Positions 27,409-35,279 of a DNA stretch of 64,000 nt are shown in pieces (positions within the stretch are counted from its first letter, which is position 1; every line of letters starts with the position of its first letter). A program made the position numbers and the translations under genes. Under the pieces are notes generated by a model that searched no databases, was not told the origin of the DNA, and worked only from the letters and a program-made list of their open reading frames with translations. The stretch covers positions 1 through 64,000 of the forward strand of contig NZ_KB889651.1 of the NCBI RefSeq assembly GCF_000372745.1, given 5' to 3'. The DNA comes from Embleya scabrispora DSM 41855. GTDB lineage: Bacteria; Actinomycetota; Actinomycetes; Streptomycetales; Streptomycetaceae.

Positions 27409-28377
27409 TCACCACCGGCCTCGTATCACCGCCGCCCCCGCATCGCCCCCGGCGGCGTCGCGATCCGCCGCGTCATCCGCGACCACGACCGGAACCACCG
27501 GTGCCGGAGCCGGCGTGCGGTGGTCGACCGCGATCAACGGGTCGCCGGTGAGGGGATGGTCGAGGACGACGGCGCGGATGCCGAACACCTCGGCGAGCAG
27601 TTCCGGGGTGAGCACCTCGCGCGGCGTACCGGACGCCCGCAACGCACCGTCGTGCAGCACGTGCAGCCGATCGCACACCGAGGCCGCCGCGTTGAGATCG
27701 TGCAGCGCGATCAGTGTGGTCCGGTCCTGGGCACGCAACAGCGCCAGGAGTTCGACCTGATGCCGCACGTCGAGGTGGTTGGTCGGCTCGTCCAGGACCA
27801 GCACGTCCGGCTCCTGGGCCAACGCCCGTGCCAGCAGCACCCGTTGCCGCTCACCACCGGACAGCGTGGCGAACCGCCGACCCTGATGCGCCTCCACCCC
27901 GGCCTGCACCAGCGCGATCAACACCGCCGCCCGGTCGGCGGCGCTGTCACCCGCGAACGCCTTCTGATACGGCGTACGACCCATCGCGACCACTTCACGC
28001 ACGGTGAAGTCGAAGTCGTTCTCCCGCTCCTGCGGCAGTGCCGCCACGTGTCGGGCCGCCGCCGCGGGAGTCATCGCCCGCAGGTCCCGGTCGCCGAGCA
28101 GGACCCGGCCGGTCTGCGGCTTCAGGTGCCGGTACACCGTGCGCAACAGGGTGGACTTGCCGCTGCCGTTGGGGCCGACCAGGCCGGTGATCTCGCCGCC
28201 GGCCGCGATCAGCCCGACTCCGGTCAGGATGTCCCGGCCGGAGAGGGTGACGTGCAGATCCTCCACGGTGATCCGCGTCCGTTCCGCGCCGATCCACCCG
28301 CCCGCGCCCGCCATACCCACCCCCGGCTCGGGCCCCGCGCCCTCGCCCGCCCCGTCTCGCGCGCCGCCGCCCGTCAT
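27409..28377 (-). CDS. ABC transporter ATP-binding protein (FecE/BtuD type)
   Basis: ATPase of 322 residues that powers the importer encoded just upstream in the same operon. Walker A is GPNGSGKST, the Q-loop reads ALPQEREND, the signature motif is LSGGERQR, Walker B is VLVLDEPTNHLD, and the switch histidine is in LIALHDLN. The start is the ATG at 28377, which overlaps the permease stop (TCA/CAT overlap), so the genes are coupled. The N-terminal 30 residues are Gly/Ala-rich, and the C-terminus carries an Ala-rich tail not needed for function. Iron-siderophore, heme, cobalamin and coenzyme F420-0 importers share this ATPase form. Confidence 0.92.
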   Translation of the reverse strand: MTGGGARDGAGEGAGPEPGVGMAGAGGWIGAERTRITVEDLHVTLSGRDILTGVGLIAAGGEITGLVGPNGSGKSTLLRTVYRHLKPQTGRVLLGDRDLRAMTPAAAARHVAALPQERENDFDFTVREVVAMGRTPYQKAFAGDSAADRAAVLIALVQAGVEAHQGRRFATLSGGERQRVLLARALAQEPDVLVLDEPTNHLDVRHQVELLALLRAQDRTTLIALHDLNAAASVCDRLHVLHDGALRASGTPREVLTPELLAEVFGIRAVVLDHPLTGDPLIAVDHRTPAPAPVVPVVVADDAADRDAAGGDAGAAVIRGRW

Positions 28378-29480
28378 CGCGTCTCCAGCCGTCGGTCGAG
28401 CAGGAGCAGCAGTACCGGTGCGCCGATCACGGCGGTGACCACGCCGATCGGCAACTCCTGGGTACTCACCGCCGTCCGGGCCAGCGTGTCCACCGCGACC
28501 AGCAGCACCGCGCCGAACAGTGCGGAAACCGGCAAGAGTCGGCGGTGGTCGCCACCGATCAACAACCGGCACACGTGCGGGACCATCAGTCCGACGAAAC
28601 CGATCGCCCCCGACACGGCGACCAGCACTCCGGTCAACACACTGGTCACCGCGAACAGTTCACGCCGCAGCCGAGCCACGTCCACGCCCAGCCCGGCCGC
28701 CGTCTCGTCGCCCATCAGCAGCGCGTTCAGCGCCCGGGCGCGGGCCTGTAGACCGAGCAGCCCGAGGGCCACCGCAGCGGTGGGCAGCGCCAGTTGCTGC
28801 CATTGTGCTCCGCTGAGACTGCCCATCAGCCAGAACAGCACGCCACGCGTCTGCTGCTCGTCGCCCGCCTGCAGAACCAGGAAGCTGGTGAATCCGGACA
28901 GGAACTGGCCCACTCCGATGCCGGCCAGCACCAGGCGCAGCGGGGAGAACCCGCCGCCGCGCCGAGCCAGTGCCCACACCAGCGCGAAGGCCGCCAACGC
29001 GCCGGCGAACGCCGAGGCGGAGAGCCCGTATCCGAGCACCCCGCCGGTGCTCGCACCGAGCACGATCACCGCGACCGCGCCGAGCGAGGCACCGGAGGAG
29101 ATGCCGAGCAGGTACGGGTCGGCGAGTGGATTGCGCACCAGCGCCTGGACGGCGGTGCCCACCAGCCCCAGCCCGGCGCCGACCACGGCGGCCAACAGCG
29201 CGCGCGGCAATCGGAGTTGCCACACGATCAGGTCGCGCGTGCCGGGCTCGGGCGCCTCGCCGGTCAGCCGTCGCCCGACCACCGACCACACTTCGCCGAT
29301 CGGAATGTCCACCGACCCCAGCGACACGGCCGAGGTCAACGCGACGACCAGGAGCACAGTCAGGACGACGACCACCCACGCGGTGCGCGCCGGGCGGGTG
29401 CGGTCCCCGTCTGCCGAGGCCGACGGCGTCGACGTCGCTTCGCCTCGGCGTCGGGTCCTGCGCTCGAATACCGAAACCAC
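28374..29480 (-). CDS. FecCD-family ABC permease
   Basis: Membrane permease of 368 residues with about ten hydrophobic helices. The family signatures are clear: LRLPRALLAAVVGAGLGLV, NPLADPYLLGISSGASLGA, and GFVGLMVPHVCRLLIGGDHR. It forms the channel of an importer for siderophore-iron, heme, cobalamin or a related cofactor. The start is a GTG at 29480, 6 bp after the stop of the binding-protein gene. Only one permease gene is present, so it probably works as a homodimer. Confidence 0.92.
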   Translation of the reverse strand: MVSVFERRTRRRGEATSTPSASADGDRTRPARTAWVVVVLTVLLVVALTSAVSLGSVDIPIGEVWSVVGRRLTGEAPEPGTRDLIVWQLRLPRALLAAVVGAGLGLVGTAVQALVRNPLADPYLLGISSGASLGAVAVIVLGASTGGVLGYGLSASAFAGALAAFALVWALARRGGGFSPLRLVLAGIGVGQFLSGFTSFLVLQAGDEQQTRGVLFWLMGSLSGAQWQQLALPTAAVALGLLGLQARARALNALLMGDETAAGLGVDVARLRRELFAVTSVLTGVLVAVSGAIGFVGLMVPHVCRLLIGGDHRRLLPVSALFGAVLLVAVDTLARTAVSTQELPIGVVTAVIGAPVLLLLLDRRLETR

Positions 29481-29486
29481 CGGCCC

Positions 29487-30590
29487 CTACCCTGCGGCCG
29501 GCGCGGGTTGGACCAGACCCGGGTGGATCGTGCTCGCGATCCGCCGGACGGTATCGGCGTTGCGAACCCCGGCGATCGTGGTGCTCTCGGAGCCGATCCG
29601 GACGAACTTCCCGTCCCGCACCGCGTTCAGACCCTTGGTCGCGTCGAACGTGCGCAGGAATCGTTCGGCCTCGTCGAACGCCTTCGCATTGTCCTCGGCG
29701 CCGCCCTTGTTCCGGACGCCCAACTGGATCCAGTCCGGGTTTTTGGCGACCACGTCCTCCCACGAGACGGGCTTGAAGTCGCCGGTGCAGTCGGCGAACA
29801 CGTTGCGCGCCCCGGCCTGGGTGATCACCGCGTTGGCGACCTGCTTGCCGCATACCGCGATCGGTTGCTTGGTACCGGCGTCGAAGTCGAAGAAGAAGTA
29901 CGTCGGCCGCCGGTCCTGTGGCACACCCGCGAGCGCGGTGCGCACGGTGCCGAGGGTCTGCTCCATGCCTGCGACGAGTTCTTCGGCCTTGGCGGACGTG
30001 CCGGTCACCGCGCCGAGTTCCCGGATGTCGGCCTCGACCGCGGCCAAGTCCTGCTGCGGACCGGGGCGTTTGCTCGCGCAGGCGGTCGACTTCAGGTAGA
30101 TGTGCTTGATGCCGGCGGCGGCGAACTCCTTCGGCGACGGCCCCGCACCCATCGCCCCCATCCCGCCCATGTCGGCGAAGGTGTCGATGTAGAGATCGGC
30201 ACCCGAGCCGAGCAACTGCTCCTTGGGGATCACCATGTCGCCGAGCACCCGGACCTTGCCGGCCGGTACGGAGAACTGCGCCGGCATGGTGCCCTTGCCG
30301 GGCGGGAAGCCGGTGCCGATCACCCGGTCCCCGGCTCCGAGCCAGAACAACATCTCGAGGCTGGACGCATTGCTGGTGACCACCTTCCTCGGCGCCTCGG
30401 TGAAGGTCGTCTCGGCGCCGGCGCAGTCCGTCACCTTCACCGGGAAGCCCGACGCCCCACCGCCGCCCGGCCTCGTCGCAGCGGCGGACGAGCCCGAGGC
30501 GGCACCGTCCGCATCCTTCGAGTCGCCTCCACACGCCGTCGCGAACAAAACCACCACGGCGACCACGCCACCCACTCTGCTGCCCCGCAC
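29487..30590 (-). CDS. ABC importer substrate-binding lipoprotein (FecB/BtuF type)
   Basis: Extracytoplasmic binding protein of 367 residues with a lipobox (LFATAC, cysteine at about residue 20). It belongs to the helical-backbone class: KVVTSNASSLEMLFWLGAGD near the start and CGKQVANAVITQAGARNVF in the second lobe. Two cysteines, in DCAGAE and DCTGDF, may form a disulfide. The start is placed at the GTG at 30590 because GGGGAG lies 7 bases upstream and yields a normal signal peptide; a GTG at 30644 would add 18 residues. It heads the importer operon. Some actinobacterial relatives are annotated as coenzyme F420-0 transporters, so iron is not certain. Confidence 0.88.
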   Translation of the reverse strand: MRGSRVGGVVAVVVLFATACGGDSKDADGAASGSSAAATRPGGGGASGFPVKVTDCAGAETTFTEAPRKVVTSNASSLEMLFWLGAGDRVIGTGFPPGKGTMPAQFSVPAGKVRVLGDMVIPKEQLLGSGADLYIDTFADMGGMGAMGAGPSPKEFAAAGIKHIYLKSTACASKRPGPQQDLAAVEADIRELGAVTGTSAKAEELVAGMEQTLGTVRTALAGVPQDRRPTYFFFDFDAGTKQPIAVCGKQVANAVITQAGARNVFADCTGDFKPVSWEDVVAKNPDWIQLGVRNKGGAEDNAKAFDEAERFLRTFDATKGLNAVRDGKFVRIGSESTTIAGVRNADTVRRIASTIHPGLVQPAPAAG

Positions 30591-30754
30591 AGTTCCGCTC
30601 CCCAGAAGTACCGACACCCGACCCGCGAACGCGAACCCGGACACTCAGTCGGCCAACCCCGCGGCAAAGTTCCCACCGACCCCCGAGTTCCCACCTCCCA
30701 CCCAAAACGCGGAACAAGCCGGCCCACCCCGAGCACCGAACCTCGACAAGGCCG

Positions 30755-31804
30755 TCAGGTTGCCGCGCGGTCGGCGAGCGGGCGGCGGCGCAGGGCGCTC
30801 TTGGCCAGCGCCGGTTGGGTCCACGCGCCGTCCGGGTGGTACACGTTCGTACCCGGCGCGACGATCGCGTCGATGCGATCGAGCGTCGCGTCCTCCAGGG
30901 TGAGCGTCGCGCCCTTCACCAACCCTTCGAGCTGCTCCATGGTGCGCGGCCCGATGATGACCGAGGTGACCGCCGGGTGCACCGTCGGGAAGGCGACCGC
31001 GAGTTCGGGCAGCGTGCAGCCGATCTCCTCGGTCAGTTCGACCAGTTGCTCGACGATGTCGAGCTTGGCCGCGTTCACGGGCAGCGTCGGGTCGAAACGT
31101 CCGGGATTGAGCCCGGCCCGACCGGATGTCAGGTCGATCGGGCCGCCCTTGCGGTACTTGCCGGTGAGGAACCCGGACGCCAGCGGGCTCCAGGTCAGCA
31201 CGCCCATGCCGAGGCGCTCGCACACCGGCAACAAGGAGCCCTCGATGCCCCGGGCCAGAATCGAGTAGGGCGGCTGCTCGGTTCGGAAGCGCTGTAGCCC
31301 ACGCCGCTCAGCCACGTGATGGGCCTCGACCACATCCTCGGCCGGGAACGTCGAGCAGCCGAACGCGCGGATCTTGCCCTGTCGCACCAGGTCGGTCAGG
31401 GCGGAAAGGGTCTCCTCGACGTCGGTCGTCTCGTCCGGGCGATGGATCTGGTACAGGTCGATCCAGTCGGTCCGCAACCGCCGCAGGCTGTCCTCGACCG
31501 CCGTGGTGATCCAACGCCGCGAGTTGCCGCCCCGGTTGATGCCTTCGCCCATCGGGAAGTGCACCTTGGTCGCCAGGACCACGTCGTCGCGCCGTCCTTC
31601 CAGGGCCTTGCCGACGATCTCCTCGGATTCGCCGGCCGAGTACATGTCGGCCGTGTCGACGAAGTTGATCCCGTGGTCCAACGCGGCGTGCACGATCCGG
31701 GCGCAGTCGTCGTGGTCGGGATTGCCGACCGCCCCGAACATCATCGTGCCGAGCGCCTGGACGCTGACCTGGATGCCGGTGCGGCCGAGAGTGCGGTAGC
31801 GCAT
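30755..31804 (-). CDS. Aldo/keto reductase
   Basis: NADPH-dependent reductase of 349 residues with the AKR barrel. The catalytic tetrad is visible: D and Y in VDTADMYSAG, K in VVLATKVHFP, and H in YQIHRPDE. The C-terminal cofactor loop reads TSVIIGPRTMEQLEG. It probably reduces aldehydes or ketones. The ATG at 31804 has GAGGAG 8 bases upstream. It is divergent from a MerR-type regulator, and a MerR-style promoter with a 19-bp spacer drives it. That places it as an inducible detoxification enzyme, as in AdhR-controlled systems (inference). Confidence 0.92.
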   Translation of the reverse strand: MRYRTLGRTGIQVSVQALGTMMFGAVGNPDHDDCARIVHAALDHGINFVDTADMYSAGESEEIVGKALEGRRDDVVLATKVHFPMGEGINRGGNSRRWITTAVEDSLRRLRTDWIDLYQIHRPDETTDVEETLSALTDLVRQGKIRAFGCSTFPAEDVVEAHHVAERRGLQRFRTEQPPYSILARGIEGSLLPVCERLGMGVLTWSPLASGFLTGKYRKGGPIDLTSGRAGLNPGRFDPTLPVNAAKLDIVEQLVELTEEIGCTLPELAVAFPTVHPAVTSVIIGPRTMEQLEGLVKGATLTLEDATLDRIDAIVAPGTNVYHPDGAWTQPALAKSALRRRPLADRAAT

Positions 31805-31976
31805 GGTCGTGCTCCTCGTGTGCTCGCGGGCGTGTTCCCACGGCCTGACGATCGTGCGGCCCGGTGGCCGGGCGATCCGCGGTGCCACCGCGTCGGGCAT
31901 CGGCCGTACGGATACGGGTCGGGCAACCGCCGTGGGCGCGCCCGGGCTCCCGGACGCGGAGACGTTGCCGACCGGA

Positions 31977-32007
31977 AATCTACGAGCTGGACTCGACTCC
32001 AGGTCAA
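31977..32007 (-). promoter_or_regulatory. MerR-type promoter with 19-bp spacer
   Basis: On the minus strand, TTGACC (32007-32002) and TAGATT (31982-31977) are separated by exactly 19 bp. The spacer holds the dyad CTGGA/TCCAG (31987-31991 and 31998-32002). Overlong spacers with a central dyad are the hallmark of promoters that MerR-family activators twist into an active shape. It points to the aldo/keto reductase; the MerR gene starts 18 bp on the other side. Confidence 0.75.
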
Positions 32008-32024
32008 GTCCCATCCTGAGACCC

Positions 32025-32477
32025 GTGACCGACACCCACGAAGACCTGACCATCGGCCAGGTCGCCACCCGCACCGGCCTGAGCATCGACACTCTGCGCT
32101 TCTACGAGCGCGAGGGCATCCTGGCCAATCCGGTCCGTCGCAATTCGGCCGGCCGACGCGTGTACGCCGAACACCACATCGCCTGGCTCAACATGTGCAT
32201 GATCCTGCGCGGCTCCGGCATGCCCATCCCCGCCATTCGTCACTACACCGAACTGGCCCGTGCCGGCGAGGGCACCGAACGCGAGCGCCTGGCCATCCTC
32301 CGCGAACACCAGTCCCGCATAGCCGCCCGGATCGGCCGGCTCCACGAGTGCCTCGACCTGATCGGTTACAAGGTGGGCGTCTACGAGGACTACCTCGCCG
32401 AGTCCGAAGCGGGGACCGAAATCGAAGCCGGAACCGAGACCGGTATCGGGATCGAACCCGCCCCGCCCACCCCCTGA
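32025..32477 (+). CDS. MerR-family regulator
   Basis: A 150-residue activator. The winged helix-turn-helix (about 8-75) contains TIGQVATRTGLSIDTLRFYE and RNSAGRRVY, and a dimerising coiled helix follows (about 80-128). There is no cysteine cluster for metals or an iron-sulfur centre, so a thiol-reactive or organic inducer is more likely than a metal. The last about 18 residues are a Glu/Thr/Gly-rich tail. The start is the GTG at 32025; the 5' region overlaps the spacer-dyad promoter of the divergent aldo/keto reductase. Confidence 0.9.
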   Translation: MTDTHEDLTIGQVATRTGLSIDTLRFYEREGILANPVRRNSAGRRVYAEHHIAWLNMCMILRGSGMPIPAIRHYTELARAGEGTERERLAILREHQSRIAARIGRLHECLDLIGYKVGVYEDYLAESEAGTEIEAGTETGIGIEPAPPTP

Positions 32478-32566
32478 GCCCCGGCCCGGTTCGACGCCAC
32501 CCGCCACCCGCTCCACCACGGCAGACCCAGCCCCCACGCCGGCGAAGCCCGCCGCTATTCTTCGAT

Positions 32567-32580
32567 TGACCGATCAGTCA
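32567..32580. promoter_or_regulatory. Candidate TetR operator
   Basis: TGACCGATCAGTCA is an imperfect 14-bp palindrome (two mismatched positions) located 22 bp before the TetR gene at 32603. TGACxGxTCAGTCA-like dyads are common operators of autoregulated TetR proteins. TTGACC on its left could also serve as a -35 box. Confidence 0.55.
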
Positions 32581-32602
32581 TCGAATCGAAAGGCAACACG
32601 CA

Positions 32603-33229
32603 GTGCCCCGCACCGTGGACCCCGGCCGCACCGCCCAGCGGCGCGAAGCGATCACCCTCGCCGCCGCCGGGCTCTTCGGGGAGCAGGGGTTCGAGCCGAC
32701 GACCGTCGCCGACATCGCTCGCGCGGCCGGTCTCAGTGCGGCGAGCGTGTTCTATTACTTCCCGGACAAGCGGGCGGTCTTCCGCGCCGTGTTCGAACGA
32801 GACCTGCCGCTGTCCCACGAACGCGTCGCCCGCTTCGCCGCTGCCGAACACCCGGCCCGCGCGATCGTCGAACTCGTCACGGAACTCGCCGCCGACGCCC
32901 GCGACCCGAGCGCGGCCGGCCTGCTGGTGGAACTGCTGCGCCAGGTCGACCGCGATCCCGAACTGGTCGACGTGGTCACCCGGACCGAGGCGGTCGTCCG
33001 GGACGGCCTGGCCGGCCTGATCGCCCGCGGCATCGCCGACGGGACGATCGACGCGGCACTGGAACCGTACGAGGCGGCCGGGTGGATCCAGACCGTCGTC
33101 GACGCCGTGTACCTGGGCGCCGCCCCCGATCGGGACGCAACACCCGCACTACGCCGCACCGTCGCGCGATACCTGGCGCCCGCGCCGGACCGGACAGGGG
33201 GAGAAGATGAACAACACGACAGAGAATGA
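32603..33229 (+). CDS. TetR-family regulator
   Basis: Repressor of 208 residues. The helix-turn-helix (about 12-58) runs through AITLAAAGLFGEQGFEPTT and GLSAASVFYYFPDKRAVF. The C-terminal domain is helical with no ligand signature. The start is a GTG at 32603. An imperfect palindrome 22 bp upstream is the likely autoregulatory site. Its 3' end overlaps the start of the YqeB-like gene by 23 bp, so the two are co-transcribed. Confidence 0.9.
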   Translation: MPRTVDPGRTAQRREAITLAAAGLFGEQGFEPTTVADIARAAGLSAASVFYYFPDKRAVFRAVFERDLPLSHERVARFAAAEHPARAIVELVTELAADARDPSAAGLLVELLRQVDRDPELVDVVTRTEAVVRDGLAGLIARGIADGTIDAALEPYEAAGWIQTVVDAVYLGAAPDRDATPALRRTVARYLAPAPDRTGGEDEQHDRE

Positions 33230-33938
33230 GCGGGCCGTCACGGTCCGGATGCCATCGGTGTGGCTCTGGCTGATCGGCGTCGGCACCACGCTGCTCGGCG
33301 TCGGCGCCGGGTTCGCGATCGCGCCGTTCGTGGACTGGTCGATCGACCTGGTCGGCTCCGCGCCCGGACCGCTCCGGTTGGCCGCACGGCTGCCGACGCG
33401 CTGGGCCGTACCGACCACGACCGTGCTCGGCGCGGTTCTCGGCGCCTGGATGGTCGTGGACGCTCGCCGGGAGAGCCCGGTGGTGACCGTGGCCGAGGAC
33501 CACCTCACGATCCACCGGAACGGCTCCGGCCTGCACGTGGGTCGGGACCGGATCCACGCGGTCTTCACCGACGGCCGGGACCTGGTCGCCCTCGACCCGA
33601 GCGAGACCGAACTCGCCCGCGTCCCCGCGACCGACCTGCCCGTCCCCCACCTGCGCGACGCCTTCGCCGGGTTCGACTACCCGTGGCGGGGCACCACCGA
33701 CCCGCGCGAGGCGGAGTTCAGCACGTGGGTGGACGGCACTCCCGATCTCGACGAGGCCGCGCACACCCTGCTGCGCACCCGCAAGCGCGCCCTGACCGAC
33801 AAGCGGGCCGGCGCGGCCGAGGAGGCGCTGGACGAGCTGCGCGGCCTGGGCGTCGCCGTCCGCGACCGCAAGGGAGCCCAGCAGTACCGCCCACGCCGCC
33901 CCCACCCGCGCGCCTTCGACAGTCCCGTCGAGCGGTAG
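33207..33938 (+). CDS. YqeB-like membrane protein
   Basis: A 243-residue protein with two N-terminal transmembrane segments (about 17-40 and 67-85) and a soluble C-terminal half. The soluble part begins with a PH-like or beta-rich segment (VVTVAEDHLTIHR) and ends with EFSTWVDGTPDLDEAAHTLL and an Arg/Lys-rich helix. The family is known as YqeB-like in actinobacteria, with no established function. The start at 33207 overlaps the TetR gene, and GGGGGAG lies 5-6 bases upstream. Co-expression with the TetR suggests it is a target of that regulator. Confidence 0.75.
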   Translation: MNNTTENERAVTVRMPSVWLWLIGVGTTLLGVGAGFAIAPFVDWSIDLVGSAPGPLRLAARLPTRWAVPTTTVLGAVLGAWMVVDARRESPVVTVAEDHLTIHRNGSGLHVGRDRIHAVFTDGRDLVALDPSETELARVPATDLPVPHLRDAFAGFDYPWRGTTDPREAEFSTWVDGTPDLDEAAHTLLRTRKRALTDKRAGAAEEALDELRGLGVAVRDRKGAQQYRPRRPHPRAFDSPVER

Positions 33939-34243
33939 CCCCCGCCGACCCCCGCCCGCCGCTCCCGCGGCCCCGCCGAGATCCGTCGAACGCGCCCGGC
34001 CGAGGCGTTCGAGTACGGGGCCCGTGCGCATCCCCGTGCCACCGCCGACCTCGATCCGCGCCCCGCATCCCACAGCGCCCGAACCACCCGATGCCCGCGC
34101 GCCGATGCTTGACATTCGGCGACCGGCGACCCCGCGTCCGCACCGTCGATCCGCCCCCGTCTGGTCACCGCGTCGGGCACCGGCTACCGTCCCCTCAGGA
34201 CCGGAACGCCACTGGACCGCAACGCCAGGGGATGGAGGGCATC
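33939..34243. other. Intergenic stretch without a gene
   Basis: About 305 bp of GC-rich sequence between the YqeB-like gene and the RelE-like gene. No ORF with plausible protein sequence, strong hairpin or promoter pair was seen. The ATG at 34232 just before the RelE-like start is in frame with it. Confidence 0.35.
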
Positions 34244-34534
34244 GTGAAGGCGCATCCGAGCGGCCCGTACCGCGTGGAGTACACCGAGACGGCGGCCACC
34301 GTTCGCGACTCGCTACCGCCCGAGCGCCGCGAGCAGCTCACCAAGGCTCTGCGGGTACTGGCCCGCGACCCCTACACCAAGTCGTCCGCCCCGATCGGCC
34401 CCGACGACGACACCCGGCAGGCGATGGTCGCTCCCGCGCTGTTGATCGAGTACGGCGTGCTGCGCGGTGTCATGGTCGTCGTCGTGGTGACCGTCCTGGA
34501 CGGCATGGAGTTCCTCGGCGACGCCGACGAGTAG
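34244..34534 (+). CDS. RelE/ParE-like small protein without an adjacent antitoxin
   Basis: A 96-residue protein with the RelE-fold pattern: YRVEYTETAATVRDSLPPE at the start, a helix with RREQLTKALRVLARDPY, and a final strand pair (LLIEYGVLRGVMVVVVVTVLD). Toxins of this fold cleave mRNA on the ribosome or poison gyrase. The usual basic catalytic residues near the end are not evident, and no antitoxin gene lies within 200 bp on either side. It may be a solitary relative with another role. The start is the GTG at 34244, since GGAGGG lies about 5 bases upstream; the ATG at 34232 would add four residues. Confidence 0.6.
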   Translation: MKAHPSGPYRVEYTETAATVRDSLPPERREQLTKALRVLARDPYTKSSAPIGPDDDTRQAMVAPALLIEYGVLRGVMVVVVVTVLDGMEFLGDADE

Positions 34535-34592
34535 CCCCCCGGTCCCCCGCCCCGACCCGATCCCCAGCGCGCTGTGGCCGGCGTACCCGCCC

Positions 34593-35225
34593 CTATAGCG
34601 TCGCCTTGATCCGCTCCAGTCCCGATCCGGACAGGGTGCCGAGGCCGGCCGGGCGGCCCGTGGCCAGGAGGAGCAGGTCGGCGACGGGGCCTCGGACCTC
34701 GTCCGGCCCCTTGCCCGCCGACCACTGTGCGTCGTCGGCCACCAGGCGGGTGCCCCGGAAGCGCTTGCGGGCGCCGTAGAACGGGCTGTTCAGCACGTGG
34801 CCGAGAGCCGCCAGCGCCGGCTCGACGGGCATCCGTCGCACCCGGCCGAGCGGCCTCGCGACGTCCTGTCCGTGCACGAGCGCGTCGGCGAGCGGGTCCA
34901 GTCGTGCGGCCATCGGCGCACGACGGGCCGAGCCCGCCGTCTCGCGCAGCTGCGCGACGAGTTCCGCCGGGGTGAATCGTACGGCCAGTTCCCGCGCCTC
35001 GTCGGCGACCATCCGGTCGAAGTCGCCCCGGGCCCGGATCGCGCCCTTGATCATGCCCCACAGCGTCGTGCGCGTCGACGTGGTCAGGTGCGCGGCCACC
35101 TCGCGCACCGTCCATTCCCCGCACAGCGAGGCGGCTGCCCACTCTTTCTCGTCGAGGTCGTCGAAGAGATCGGCGAGACTCAGTCGTTCCGCTCGTACCC
35201 ACGCAAGGGTCTGGTCGCGGTCCAT
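34593..35225 (-). CDS. Maleylpyruvate-isomerase-family (DinB-fold) protein
   Basis: A 210-residue four-helix-bundle protein of the mycothiol-dependent maleylpyruvate isomerase group. The N-terminal half has the characteristic CGEWTVREVAAHLTTSTRT, whose histidine is a metal ligand, and the second metal region is DALVHGQDVARPLG. Members transfer or conjugate mycothiol, the actinobacterial thiol, or act on unknown electrophiles. It follows the sigma factor gene on the same strand with 54 bp between them, so it may belong to that regulon. Confidence 0.85.
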   Translation of the reverse strand: MDRDQTLAWVRAERLSLADLFDDLDEKEWAAASLCGEWTVREVAAHLTTSTRTTLWGMIKGAIRARGDFDRMVADEARELAVRFTPAELVAQLRETAGSARRAPMAARLDPLADALVHGQDVARPLGRVRRMPVEPALAALGHVLNSPFYGARKRFRGTRLVADDAQWSAGKGPDEVRGPVADLLLLATGRPAGLGTLSGSGLERIKATL

Positions 35226-35279
35226 GTCCGGTTCTCTCCTCGGGTCGCAGATGGTGTGATCGGATCGGCCACTCGGCCG

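Noticed and set aside
30645-30754. Short space between the importer and the aldo/keto reductase as a small RNA
   Set aside because: No hairpin or promoter pair strong enough to support a gene.
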